Assembly (NCBI RefSeq): GCF_000499385.1 | Contig: NW_013651669.1 | Coordinates: 42,384-106,383, forward strand | DNA length: 64,000 nt | Reading direction: 5' to 3' | From: Eimeria necatrix | Taxonomy: Eukaryota; Apicomplexa; Conoidasida; Eucoccidiorida; Eimeriidae | In this document: positions 44,230 to 56,021 of the stretch, in pieces | How positions within the stretch are numbered: position 1 is the first letter of the stretch | Layout: every line of letters starts with the position of its first letter | Notes under the pieces: model-generated | Database searches by the model: none | What the model was told of the DNA's origin: nothing | What the model saw: only the letters and a program-made list of their open reading frames with translations | Program-made: the position numbers and the translations under genes

Positions 44230-46560
44230 TTGATCGAAAGCTAAGGGCTATATCGGCTGCACCACATGCAGCAAAAGGAAATTAGGCCAATGGTCCACGT
44301 ACAGAGTACTCATCCATTTAGCCAAAGTGTCAACTCGTGTGGGAACCATTCCTCAACCACCCACCACAGCCACCTGAAGCCGAGCAGTGTGGCTACAGAA
44401 GGAAAAAATTTCTCTTATCATTCGCAGTAACTGTCACAAAAATGCGAGCAACACTCTGTTACACTGGATTTTATTCATCTGGGTCACGCTTTAGGTGAAT
44501 CTTACTAGGCCCAGCCCCGAGCACATCCCTACTACAAACGCCTCCTTCTGAAGGCCAACGGCTACTTAAAAGCTAAACGAGCATGTCTCAGTTGTGAAAC
44601 ATTTCTGAATTCGAATGTTGTCCTGAAAGTTACTCCACGTTACTCTTACAGCCGCTGCAGCTGAACATGTCTTGTGCGTTCCATGCTGCTGCATTGAACG
44701 GCCAAGACAACATTCACATGCTGTTGACAGATTTGCGACGCCAGCACTTAACAAGAAATAAATAAAGCAAAGTATATTATAGTCATTTATGTACTGGCAT
44801 AATGCCAATAGCCTGCAGCTGTTGTGAGACCCCCAGTGAGCGATTCTCCAGTGACACCCTCGCGACCAGATAGAAATGTGCTCAACCCAACAACGCTTGA
44901 AGCTGGAGTTAACAGAGGTAATTAATTTAGGAGCTCTCTTATGTTGATAGGACATTAGTCAGCGTTTGTCTGAAAAGCAAGGAGTTTGCCTACTCGTGAA
45001 CCGGCTGTGTGGAGTGCTGGGTTGAGACGAGGGGTAGCACTAGCTGGCAGGCAACAACTGGTTACATGACCAGCCCGACGGAAAAGTTAGCTTGTGCGGC
45101 CATGCGTGATGAAGAGAGGGTGGCCATGTCGCACGACATATGCCACTATACTGGAGTGCAGCGCCCATAATGCCACTCCATCAGGCTGCGCACATACGAA
45201 AAACTGAAGCATGCTGTCTGCACTATTCGCTGTTTTTCAAGAAGTTGTGAAGCTCATTAACTGTTGCTTGCGGTTCTCATGCTAATGCAGTAACACTCCT
45301 TTTCATGTCCAGAACTGCTGAAGGATTAATGCTGGAAGTTCCCAGCAAGTAAAAGGCTGTGAGACATCGAGGCATGGCACAATACGCTGGGCCTGAACAA
45401 ATCACCGGCACAGTAAGTATGACTTTTCCGGTGAAGCGTACATGTGAATGAAATCAATGCGCTCTCAAAGTTGTGATGCCGTTCGACACAATAGCGCACA
45501 GCACCTCAACACTATGGACGGGACAGTCGCATGCATGTGTTGATATGCCGAACGGAAGACCCCCTCGTGTGATACAAGCTTCACCCGATTTCGCTGGCAT
45601 AGCCTTGTTTGGCTGTGCTCATATTACACGCGGGAATGTCCAACAAATATGAGCACAGCCTAGCTTCCAAAGGTTCTTTAGCTTGCATGTTCCCGTATGC
45701 ATTGTGACAACACATTCATGACCAGACTCGTGAAGGGCCACGAGCCAACACGGGACCCTTCTATTGCGACATGCGGGCACACGTTGGCCGAACAATCTTC
45801 AGGAGCTCGCCCGTACTCTGTTGAACTGTGGCTGGAGATTAACTCAGCTCTAGAATGCAAGTATAGCCCTGCTAGGTCGAAGCTTTGCACTGAGTAGGAC
45901 TTCGGTTCGCTGCTTTTCAGCAACTGTTAGTCACTACAACGTTAACAGGTGTCCTGCTTCTGCACAGAAGCGCAGCACAAAAATGGCCGCTCAGCCGAGA
46001 AGCGCCAATTTGGCTGCTTCACGAAACAAGTAAATTACGGTAAAAGCGGCATGAATGAAGTATTTGGACAAGAATGTGGACAATACACTAAAACTATTCG
46101 TTGGGGAAAAGTTTCTCAGAAATTGTCGAAAAAAGCAATTTCTGCGAAGCCGTGGCCAAATTAAAGACTTCTGAATTAATTGCTCGCTGCGAAGTTGTGC
46201 AGGCCTCTTGCATTCGCAGGGTGTGCAGCGTAGTTCTACGTACAAGAGATGGTGTAGCGATCAAGGACAGTGCCGAGACAATCATTGAAAGAATCACCTA
46301 TCCTTCAGAACAAAAGTAGTCATAAAAAAAGTAGTCATAAAGTACGTAGTGTTCACGCGTAACGGGCCAGGAGGAGACCGCATCACACTCGTTGTTAAGG
46401 AGTTGGTAAACAGCTGTATTGCGCCTTCTGAGAACTCCTGTTTACGAAGTCAGAGACCACACGCTACGAGCACCTTCCATCAGCTGAGATAATATATACT
46501 TGCGCCTACTCTAGACAGGACGGCTTTACTGTTAGGGCTTTTTTACGGTTAAAAGTTTAG
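44230..46560. other. Gene-poor stretch before the telomere-like array
   Basis: No supported gene. The frame 46101-46319 (after TTTCTCAG; SEIVEKSNFCEAVAKLKTSE...) has coding-like composition and could be an orphan terminal exon, but nothing upstream joins to it. Contains the inverted repeat at 45611-45660. The last 250 nt pass gradually into TTAGGG-like sequence. Confidence 0.5.
45611..45660. repeat. Perfect inverted repeat, 15-nt arms
   Basis: GGCTGTGCTCATATT at 45611-45625 is the exact reverse complement of AATATGAGCACAGCC at 45646-45660, with a 20-nt spacer. Confidence 0.88.
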
Positions 46561-46747
46561 GACTTACGGTTTACCTACGGGATTAGGATTTAGGGCTTAG
46601 GGCTTAGGGCTTAGGGCTTAGGGTTTAGGGTTTAGGGTTTAGGGTTTAGGATTTAGGGTTTAGGGTTTAGGGTTTAGGGTTTAGGGTTTAGGGTTTAGGG
46701 TTTAGGGTTTGGGGTTTAGGGTTTAGGGTTTAGGGTTTAGGGTTTAG
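46561..46747 (+). repeat. TTTAGGG telomere-type array at contig edge
   Basis: Begins with degenerate units (GGATTTAGG, then several CTTAGGG) and becomes almost uniform TTTAGGG towards the N run. Orientation is G-rich 5'->3' on the plus strand toward the gap, as at a right-hand chromosome end. Confidence 0.97.
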
Positions 46748-46847
46748 NNNNNNNNNNNNNNNNNNNNNNNNNNNNNNNNNNNNNNNNNNNNNNNNNNNNN
46801 NNNNNNNNNNNNNNNNNNNNNNNNNNNNNNNNNNNNNNNNNNNNNNN
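46748..46847. other. Assembly gap of exactly 100 N
   Basis: One hundred consecutive N separate the TTTAGGG array from CTG-repeat DNA. The round length suggests a placeholder of unknown true size, so continuity across it is not shown by the sequence. Confidence 0.98.
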
Positions 46848-47045
46848 TGTGTTGCTGCTGCTGCTGCTGCTGCTTGTTGTTGTGTTGCTGCTGCTGCTGC
46901 TGCTGCTTGTTGTTGTTGTTGTGTTGCTGCTGCTGCTGCTGCGACGGGGGCGGGTGGCTGCGGGGCTGCGCTGCAGCCGCTGGTGCAGCTGTTGCTGCTG
47001 CTGCTGCTGAGGCTGTCGGGCCAGGGAGTGAAGCCGCAACCGCTT

Positions 47046-47085
<40 letters not shown>

Positions 47086-47192
47086 AGGTGATGGTTTGCT
47101 GCTCCGCATTTACGGGGACATACATGCACCGCAGGAGGGAAGTGCGGGAAGGGCTTTCTGCAGTAGACGAGGTGAGCCCACTTGCGCCCGCT

Positions 47193-47235
<43 letters not shown>

Positions 47236-47374
47236 CGCTGCTGCTGCAGCTACTTCTGCTGCAGCTGCCACGTCTGCTGCTACTGCCTTTGCTGCCACAG
47301 TTGCTGCTGCTGCTTTCGCTGCTGCTTCAGCTGCTTTTGCTGCTGCTGCTAGTGCTTTTCCTGCTGCCCTTACG

Positions 47375-47409
<35 letters not shown>

Positions 47410-47790
47410 GTGTGTGCAGATGTGGCTGAACTTGCTGGTCCCAATGGCCTTAAGCGGGACTTTGCTGGGGGTCCTTTTGAATTCTTTGTCCCCAGCAAGT
47501 TTGCTGCTGCCGCTGCTGCTGCTGCTGCTGGGGGCCCTTTGCTGCCGCTCGCTGCTGTCGGCGCTGCGCATGTTTCAGCAAGAAGAGGAGGCCCGCAGCT
47601 CCGAGGCCTTTGAAGTTGTTTCTTTCCCCCCGCAGTGTGCGCTGCGGGGGCCCCCCGGGGGGCCCCCCTGGGGGCCCCCCTCTGCCGCCTGGGGGCACCA
47701 AGGCGCTGGGCCGGACGAGGAGCTGCCCCACCCGCTCAAGCAGCATCTGGTTCGCAGCAGCAGCAGCGGCAGCCCCACCAGCAGCAGCAA

Positions 47791-47826
<36 letters not shown>

Positions 47827-47986
47827 CGCGAGTCTGCTGCACACAGAGGCCGTGCATGGCGTGGCGCCTTCAGATGCCCTCTTGGAAGCAGCAGGTACAC
47901 CGAGGGAGCTGCAGCCGATGGCGCTTGCTGCTTCTGGCTGCCGCAGCAGCAGCAGCAGCAGCAGCAGCTGCAGTGAGGGCGACCCG

Positions 47987-48024
<38 letters not shown>

Positions 48025-48429
48025 CGCGTACCTCGTCGCAGCTGACATGATCCCCCCGCTGCCGGAAGAGGGGCCCCCAGCCCCCGGGGGGGCCCCCCTG
48101 GTGGTTTATTTGGAAGCAGAAGACCAGCTGCTGCAGATGACCCACATTTCTTCTTTTGCCCCACAAGACACAGAGGGGGGCCCCCCCCCGGGGGGCCCCC
48201 TGGGGTCGGGGGGCCCCCGCTTTGGCTTCGGCCGGGGCTGGTGGCGCCGGGCCAGGGGCCTCTTTGCTGCAGAAGGTGGGGGGCCCCCCAGCGGCGCGGA
48301 CTTCTTGGTGGGTCTGGACCCTGGGGGCCCCCCGGGGGCCCCCTTTGGGGAGGGTTCTGAGGACTACCTCGTGCAGCCCCCGGGGGGGCCCCCGGAGGGG
48401 CCCCCCCGGGGCGACGGCGCGGCCAGCCC

Positions 48430-48470
<41 letters not shown>

Positions 48471-48667
48471 GGGCGCGGCGTGCTTGGAGCTGCTGCGCTG
48501 CTGCTGCTGCAGCAGGGAGCCGCAAACTCAAGGAAAGCTGCAGGCAGCTGCTGCTGTCTTCCCCCGTGAGGGAGCCGCAGCACCACCTGCTGGCCCCGCT
48601 GCTGCTGTTTGTGGTTTGCTGCAGCTTAGCTGCGCATGCATTGATAGCTCGGGGCCGGTGGGGCCCC

Positions 48668-48701
<34 letters not shown>

Positions 48702-49164
48702 GCGCTGCAGTGCAGGTGTTTGTGTCTGTGGAGGTGCTGCGGGAATTCAAAGCAGCACACCCCCACGTCTCTGTTGCTGCTGCTGCTGCAGCAGCAGCAG
48801 CCCGCTGGGGCAGCCACGCGCGGGACTTTGCTGCTCGCTGCTGGCTGCTGTGGCGAGCAGCAGCAAGAAGAGCCGCCAGGGCCCTCCGTGCTGCTGCTCG
48901 GCTGCTGCAGCAGCAGCAGCAGCAAGCAGCACGGGAAGCAGCCCGGGGGGCCCCGGGGAGCGCGCTGCTGGACCGGGGCCCCTCGGGGGTCTCCGTGGAA
49001 ATGGAAACAATATCGGGGGGCCCCCCTGCTGCAGCAGGAGGGGGGCCCCCCGGTGCAGCAGGAGGGGGGCCCCCCGGTGCAGCAGGAGGGGGCCCCCCCG
49101 CGGTGGCGGGCGTGCCGACGAGCCCGAACGAGCCGCGCGGGCTGCTGCAGCAGCAGCAGCAGCT

Positions 49165-49200
<36 letters not shown>

Positions 49201-49627
49201 CAGCAGCAGCGCAGCAGAAGAGGCCGAGCTGCTGCTGCGGGCGCTGCTGGCAGCACCTGTTGTGGGGCTCGCCACGGGGCTGCTGGCTGGACTTGTGGGG
49301 ATTGGGGGGGGCCTCGTGTTTTCCCCTTTGCTGCTGCTGCTGCAGCAAGACCCTGTTGTTGCAGTGGGGACTTCTTCAGCCTGTGTTGTTTATACTTCTG
49401 CTGCCACAAGTCTCCAGTTTTTGCTGCTGGGCCGGCTGCACCTGCTGCCCTGCCTGCTCTTCGGCAGCACAGCAGCAGCAGCAGCAGCAGCAGGCTGCCT
49501 CGGCGTCCACGCAGTCCGCAGACTCTGCGCAGGCAGAAGAAGCTTCATAGCTTTTCTTGTTGCTGCAGCAATCGCTCTCGCCACTTTAATGACGGCCCGC
49601 CGCTACTTCCACGGGGGCCCCGTTTGA
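46848..49627 (+). CDS. TauE/SafE-family membrane protein, 5' end lost in the gap
   Basis: The open frame runs from the gap to TGA 49627. The TauE-like parts are a membrane block starting MWLNLLVPMALSGTLLGVLL (from 47420, right after a GTGTGTGCAG acceptor-like site) and, at the C-terminus, GLATGLLAGLVGIGGGLVFS, PVVAVGTSSACVVYTSAATS, LLGRLHLLPCLLFGS and further hydrophobic segments. GxGGG...P...A.GTS is the repeated TauE/SafE signature; the family exports or imports small organic or sulfur-containing anions. Between the two membrane blocks sits a loop of about 450 residues of poly-Ser, poly-Gln and Gly-Pro-Ala repeats encoded by CAG runs and GGGGGCCCC words. The first signature copy (N-half) is missing, presumably in or before the gap. 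The poly-Ala/Cys frame upstream of 47420 may be intron. Confidence 0.7.
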
Positions 49628-49628
49628 C

Positions 49629-50140
49629 TGGGGGGCCCCCCTCCCTGGGGGCCCCCGGGGGCCCCCGGGGGCCCCCGGGGGCCCCCGGGGGCCCCTGGGG
49701 GGCCCCGGGGGGCCCCGGGGGGCCCGCTGGACCCCCAGGGGCCCTGGAGGGGCTCTTTTTCGGGCCTCCTGCGGCCTCGCCAGGGGCCCCTAAAGGGGGC
49801 CCCGTCCAGGGCCTTTTGTGGGGCGCTTGTTGGGGCCCCCTTGGGGGGCCCCCTTCGGGGGCCCCTGTGGGGCCCCCAGAGGCCCTGCAGGCCTTGCATG
49901 AAGCTGACTGTTTTTATGGGTCTTGTGAAGCCCTTGGGACTCCCAGGCCTAATCCTCTGTCAGCAGCAGCTACAAAATAAGGGGCATTAGGGAGAAGGGC
50001 GGATTGGGCTTGACACAACTGGGGCCTGGGGGCCCCAGGGGGCCCCAGGGGGCCCTTAGGGGGCCCCCACGGGCCCCCTGGGGGCCCCGTAAGGGCCCCC
50101 CCCATGGAGGCCCCCTGGGGGCCCTGGGGGCCCCCCGGGG
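49629..50140. repeat. GGGGGCCCCC array
   Basis: Starts just after the TauE-like stop. Near-perfect 10-bp self-complementary units (GGGGGCCCCC) dominate 49629-49740 and recur with interruptions to about 50140. The same words appear inside the neighbouring coding regions as Gly-Pro/Gly-Ala codons. Confidence 0.9.
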
Positions 50141-50211
50141 CGGTGTGATAGGTTTAAGTAGACTGAGTTGCAGTACCTAGGTTCACCTCGCTGCAGCAAA
50201 TGTCTTCCCTA

Positions 50212-50255
<44 letters not shown>

Positions 50256-50378
50256 GCAGCAGCAGCTTGTCGCTCTGCTGCTGTTCTAGGAAGGTCTGCT
50301 GCAGCAGCTGCCGAGCTGTTGGCTGTCGCTAGGCTTTTTCTGTCTCCCTCCAAAGGGTGCCTGGGGCGTTCTTCGGGG

Positions 50379-50413
<35 letters not shown>

Positions 50414-51640
50414 GCTGCTGCTGCTGCTTGCTGCTGCTGCTGCTGCTGCTGCAGTTGCTGAGGCCTTTTATGAAGGCTCTGAGCCACTCGGTCTGTCCGC
50501 GCTGCTGGAACTTCAGGTGACCCCTGCAGCACTTTTGCGGACTTTTCAATTTATTATTATCATTACTTTTATTCTTCTTTTAATTATTTAAATCATTTTA
50601 ATTATTTTAATTATATTTATTATTATTATTGAACTGTTAGGAGGCTTTCTTAAGGAAACTGTGGGGTCCTGCTGGCCCTTAGCACTTTCACTCAGTCTTG
50701 CAAACTGCCAGGCTGGTGAGCCGGATTCGGACTCCCAGGCTCAGCCGCTAACCCTAAACCCTAAACCCTAAACCCTAAACCCTGATGGGTTTTTGTGGTG
50801 GGCACTGGGACGCTGAGAGGCGCTGTGAAGAGGCCAGAAGCAGCAGCAGCAAGAGCAGCAGCGAGCCCTGCTGCAGCCCTACTCCAGAGGCTTTGTTCAG
50901 AGTAAGCACTGAAATCCAGCGAGACACAAATATATACAAAAGAAGAAGCAACTGCAGCAGCAGCAGCAGCAGCAGTGGCTGTTGCTGCTGCTGCTGCTGC
51001 TGCTAGCAGTGCTCGGTCTTCGAGCCGCGCTCCCTCGTGCCTGGAGAGCAGCAAAAGGGAGGCAAGGAGGAGCGACTTTGAGTTAAATGGAGTAAAATAA
51101 ATTAAATTAAAAACAATTAAAAGCAATTAAAAGTATTTTTGGAGTTTTTTCGGGTTTAGAGGTCACTTGGCGGGGCGGCGGGGAGGTGACCTGGTGTGGC
51201 GCGGGGTTTGGGGTGTCGGTACACCCGGCGCCCGCGGTTGCGCGTCGGGGGAGTTTCTTGGAAGCATTTGAAGAAATAAATTAAATTAAAAAGAGATTAG
51301 AAGTTTTAGTTTCTATAAGTTGCGTCTCCGAGTGCAGGTGGCGGCGTCAGGGAGACGGGCGTGTCTCCCTAGCATGTCTTCTCCCCCCCGCGGGAGTTGG
51401 GGGCCCCCGGGACTCGGGGGGGCCGGGACTTCTTCGCATTTTGCATTAGATTTGTGTTATAATTATCTTTTAGGAATTTGTTTTCTCCGGCGGCGCCTCT
51501 GGGCTTCGCGTTGAGTGTCTGTACACCTGAACAGACCCGCTCGGGCTCCCGCGAGCCTCCGTCTCGAGCCCAGAGGCTCCTTTTGGTCTTTTTGAATTCT
51601 TTTTCTTTCCCGCTGCTTCCCCGCAGCCCGCAGCGGCAGA
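50141..51640. other. Intergenic: CAG runs, AT-rich islands and upstream region of the Apple-domain gene
   Basis: Holds (CAG)n/(CTG)n at 50214-50265 and 50381-50455, TTATTATT/TTAAATTAAAA-rich islands at 50550-50640 and 51085-51150, and AAACCCT units at 50751-50783. A 90-codon poly-Leu/Ala open frame at 50319-50591 is not supported as a gene. The final 200 nt are likely leader for the ATG at 51641. Confidence 0.55.
50751..50783 (-). repeat. Interstitial telomere-type repeat (AAACCCT)
   Basis: Four to five contiguous AAACCCT units, C-rich on the plus strand, lie between the TauE-like and Apple-domain genes. Confidence 0.95.
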
Positions 51641-51989
51641 ATGGGGCGTTCCGCCTTGGCCGTGGCCCTCGCGGGGGCCCTGGTGGGTTCGGGGGCGCTG
51701 GGCCAGCTCTCGCAGGGCCTGGGGGGGGCCCCCCTGGGGGCCCCCGGGGGCCCCCGAGGCATGGAGTGCTTCGAATACGGCTATGACTACTTCGGCTGGG
51801 ACCTCCAGGAGGTGGGGGGAGTGGCCTCCCCCAGCGCTTGCATGCAGGAGTGTCAGAGTTTGAAGGGCTGCGGGTTTTGGAGTTACAACAGTTTCACTCG
51901 GAGTTGTTTCTTGAAGTCCGTGGGGGCCCTTGTGGAGCGGCGAGCGGCCCCGGGGGTGGTGTCGGGGCCGCGGCAGTGCGGCTTCAGGT

Positions 51990-52024
<35 letters not shown>

Positions 52025-52895
52025 TGCTTCGAAGTGGGCGTGGACTACCCGGGCCACGACGTGGAGAAGGTGGAAGGCCGCCTTGTAATGAACCCTCTGG
52101 ACTGCCAGAGGCTCTGTGCTGGCCGCCCCGACTGTGCCTTTTTTAGTTGGAAGTTTTCAACTCGAGCTTGTTATTTGAAGGCCTCAGCAGCCCCTTTGGC
52201 GCGGCGGGAGGACCCCGACGTGACCTCGGGGCCCCGCGCATGCAGGGGCCCCTCGGGGGGCCCCCCCAGCGCGGCGGACTACCCCGTGGCCTTCGACCCG
52301 CGGGGGGCCCCCCCCCCCTGCGTCCAGCCCGCCACGGACTACCGGGGGGCCCCCCTCAAGACCCTCAGGGCCCGCTCTGCTGCTGCTTGCTTCATGCACT
52401 GCAGGGGCCTCCCCCACTGCGGGCTTTGGACTTGGAGTTCTTCTTCGCACCTCTGCAGCCTCCGCGCAGCCCCAGACCCCGCACTCAAAGTCCAGGGCCA
52501 ACACACCCTCGACAAAGTCTCCGCCACACGCGACTGCGTCCCAGTCCTCCCAGGTGCGCTATGCATGCATGCATGCATGCATGCAGGCGTGCATGCATGC
52601 ATGCATGCAGGCATGCATGCATGCGTGCATGCATGCATGCATGCGTGCAGGGAGGCGTGCATGTGGGCAGGGGGTGGGTATTAGTGGGTGGAGTCAGGCA
52701 GGCTGCCGTTGGTGTGCGGGCAGCAGTGCATGCAGATGTGCATGCATGCATGCATGCATGCATGCAGGTGTGCATGCATGCATGCATGCAGATGTCTTGT
52801 GTTACAGTAGAAGTGGTGCTCAGGCTGCTGCTGCTGCTGCTGCCTGCCGCGCGTCGCTGCTGAGCCGTTCGGGCCGCCTGCCCCTCCGCACCCAC

Positions 52896-52946
<51 letters not shown>

Positions 52947-53757
52947 AGGGTGCCAGTTCGCGAACGTGGGTGTGGTGGGTGCGAGTCTGACTACGCGTTC
53001 TGCTGCTGCCTTCGACGCCTGCCAAATGCACTGCGCCTCCTACTCCGGCTGCAGCCACTTCTCCTTCCACCTCGACTCTGGAGAATGCACTCTTTGGTCT
53101 TCCTTCAACACTTATTCCTCCGGCTCCTCCACCCAAGGCCTCGTCTCCGGGCCCGCCTTCTGCGACTCCGAGGGTCTGCTGCTGCTGCTGCTGCTGCTGC
53201 TGTTTTTGCTGCTGTTTTCGCTGTTTTGCTGCTGTTTTTGCTGCTGTTTTGCTGCTGTTTTCGCTGTTTTGCTGCTGTGGTTGCTGCTGTTTTGCTGCTG
53301 TTTTCGCTGTTTTGCTGCTGTTTTGCTGCTGTTTTGCTGCTGTTTTTGCTGCTGTGGTTGCTGCTGCGGCTGTTGCTGCAGCTGCCGTTGCTGCCGTTTC
53401 CTTCTTCGTTGCTGCTGCCCGTTCGCGGCGTTGCCGTTCCTGCTGCTGCTCCCTCTCTCCGCAGCAGCAGCAGCAGCAGCAGCAGTGTTGCGTTGCTGCT
53501 CGCAGAGATCTGCTTCGAGCAGTCGGACTACGTGGGCCACAACGTCGAGGAAGACGAAAGCGGCGAAGTTGCTTCTGCTGCTGCTTGCCAACTCCGCTGC
53601 AGAGAAAACCCCGACTGCCACTTCTGGACTTGGCTGCGCAGCAGCAAAAGCTGCTACTTGAAGGACTCGCGCGCGCTGCTCGGCCGCACCAACGACGCCT
53701 CTTCCCTCGGCAGGTTCTCCGGGCCCAAGTGGTGCACCGTCAGCTACGGTGCGCCGC

Positions 53758-53814
<57 letters not shown>

Positions 53815-53921
53815 GGCTGCTGGGTGGTGCAGCAGGTGCTGGAGGCCCGCCTGCAGCATGCAGGCGCGCTGCTGCGTTGCTGCATTCCTGCGGCTTCGCT
53901 GCTGCTGCTGCTGGAGCGAGG

Positions 53922-53956
<35 letters not shown>

Positions 53957-54246
53957 GCAGGGTGCATCTACGCAAACGCGGTGTACAGCGGAACTGCGCT
54001 GCAAAGCCTGGAAGCCGAAGACTACGCGAGCTGCGGGGCCAGCTGTGGGGCCAATCCGTTTTGCTCGGCCTGGACTTTCCACCCGGACTTGAGTCTTTGT
54101 TCTCTTTTTTCCGGCTCCGTCGCTCTTTCCAAAAAGCCAGTCCGCGGGGCCCTCTCTGCCGAAAAAGACTGCCTCAAGGAAAGCCAGGAAGAGACCAGCT
54201 GCTTCGAACAGGGCATCCAGTACGCCCTCGACAAGGTCGTCAAGGT

Positions 54247-54296
<50 letters not shown>

Positions 54297-54423
54297 CGTC
54301 GACAGATACTGTACTGCAGCAGCAGCAGCAGCAGCAGCGCTGACAAACGCTGCAGCAGCAGCAGCAGCAGCAGCAGCGCTGGCAAACACTGCAGCAGCAG
54401 CAGCAGCAGCAGCGCTGACAAAC

Positions 54424-54470
<47 letters not shown>

Positions 54471-54605
54471 GTTTGGGCGTGTGTGTGTGTGTGCGTCAGA
54501 TTGGAGAGGCGTCTTCGGCGTTTGAGTGCTACCTGCAGTGCCAGCAGGAGTCGAGCTGCAGCCGGTGGACTCTGAAGAACGGGGAGAGCTGCGTGCTGCT
54601 GGGCG

Positions 54606-54645
<40 letters not shown>

Positions 54646-55484
54646 GGTGTTTGACCCGCTGAGCGTGTCGGGGCCCCGCGTCTGCGGCGGCCAAGTGCCC
54701 CTCGCCCGCGCCGTCAGCAGCAGGGGGGCCCCCCTGGCCTCGGCCACAGTCTTTTCGCCGCAGGGCTGTTTGCAGCGCTGCATGCAAACCCCCCAGTGCG
54801 AGAACTGGAGTTTCTTGTTGGGGGCCCCCACGAACTGTTTGCTGTTCGACAAAAGTGCCACTTTCGAGCCAGGAAGTGCCATTTCGGGCACTCTTCCGCG
54901 GGCTTTTCTGGCCTCTGCATGCAGTTTCGAAAATGCTCAAGTTTTGGGAACTGCAGCAGCAGCAGCAGCAGCAGAGTGCGCAGCAGACTGCCGCGCGCAC
55001 CCGCGCTGCAGGGCCTGGACTGCGCAGCTGCGGCGGGGGGCCCCCCAGGGGGGCCCCCCGGGGGCCCCCGCGACGCAGGGGGGGGCCCCCAGCAGCCAGT
55101 CCGGGGGCCCCCAGGGGCCCCAAAACTTCGTCGCATGCAGCTTCTTCGACGACGACAGCAGCCCCGTGGCTGTGCCCAGCCCCGACAGCTTCTGTGGCAC
55201 TGCACTGGACCCCGAAAGCCTCAAGTTGGAAACTTCTTTGAAGTTCGACTCTGCTGCTGCAGTCTTCAGCGAGTTGCTGCCGCTGGCGGAGTGTGCGGGG
55301 GCTTGTGCGCGCAGCGCGGACTGCGGGGCGTGGGTGTTTGAGTTGGGGGGCAGCTGCACGGGGCTGGCAGCAGCAGCAGCAGCAGCAGCGGAGCAGCAGC
55401 AGCAGCAGGGCGCTGCTGCGGGCTTCGTGCCCGCCGCGCCTCCCGCCATCTACTTCCACACTGCCTTCACTGCGGCGCCCGCAC

Positions 55485-55524
<40 letters not shown>

Positions 55525-55603
55525 GCAGGCCAGGCCGCAGACGCAGCCCCTCAACGGCTTCCGCAGGCTCATGGCCACAGGCGCCACCGCCAACGCCGCA
55601 GCC

Positions 55604-55638
<35 letters not shown>

Positions 55639-55828
55639 CAGCTCCACCACCACTGCGCAGGACTACAACGAATGCTCCAAAGCTTGCAGCAGCGACCCTG
55701 CATGCACTTCCTGGACCTTCAAGGCTTCTGCATGCACTCTCTTCACCTTCGCAGGGGCCCCCGTCTACGACCCCGAAGCCATTTCCGGGCTCAGGTCCAC
55801 GCCCCAGCTTCCTTGTACGCAGCACATC

Positions 55829-55874
<46 letters not shown>

Positions 55875-55975
55875 GATGGCGGTGTATCTGCTGCTGCAGC
55901 TGCTGCGGCGGTGGTGTATCTGCTGTCGCTGCTGTGTTTGGGGTGACCGCTGAGTCTGCCTCTGGCTTCCTGCAC

Positions 55976-56021
<46 letters not shown>

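Noticed and set aside
46874..47410. Poly-Ala, poly-Leu and poly-Cys open frames on both strands
   Set aside because: They are translations of CTG/CAG runs in each frame. There is no start, signal or conserved residue to prefer one, and the stretch may be intron of the TauE-like gene.
49603..50105. Collagen-like Gly-X-Pro reading frames on the minus strand
   Set aside because: They arise from the self-complementary GGGGGCCCCC array, which gives Gly/Pro-rich peptides in every frame on both strands.
50319..50591. 90-codon ORF with Leu/Ala run
   Set aside because: The hydrophobic run is a CTG repeat and the end is AT-rich intergenic DNA; no start context or conserved segment.
52554..54092. A 512-codon plus-strand ORF through the second to fourth exons of the Apple-domain gene
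   Set aside because: It translates introns (Met-His-Ala-Cys repeats from TGCA runs, Leu/Cys runs) in continuous frame; the domain-bearing exons use spliced frames instead.
53112..55975. Long minus-strand ORFs (287 and 743 codons) opposite the Apple-domain gene
   Set aside because: They are antisense shadows of repeat-rich exons and introns. The plus strand has matching splice phases and Apple-domain cysteine patterns.
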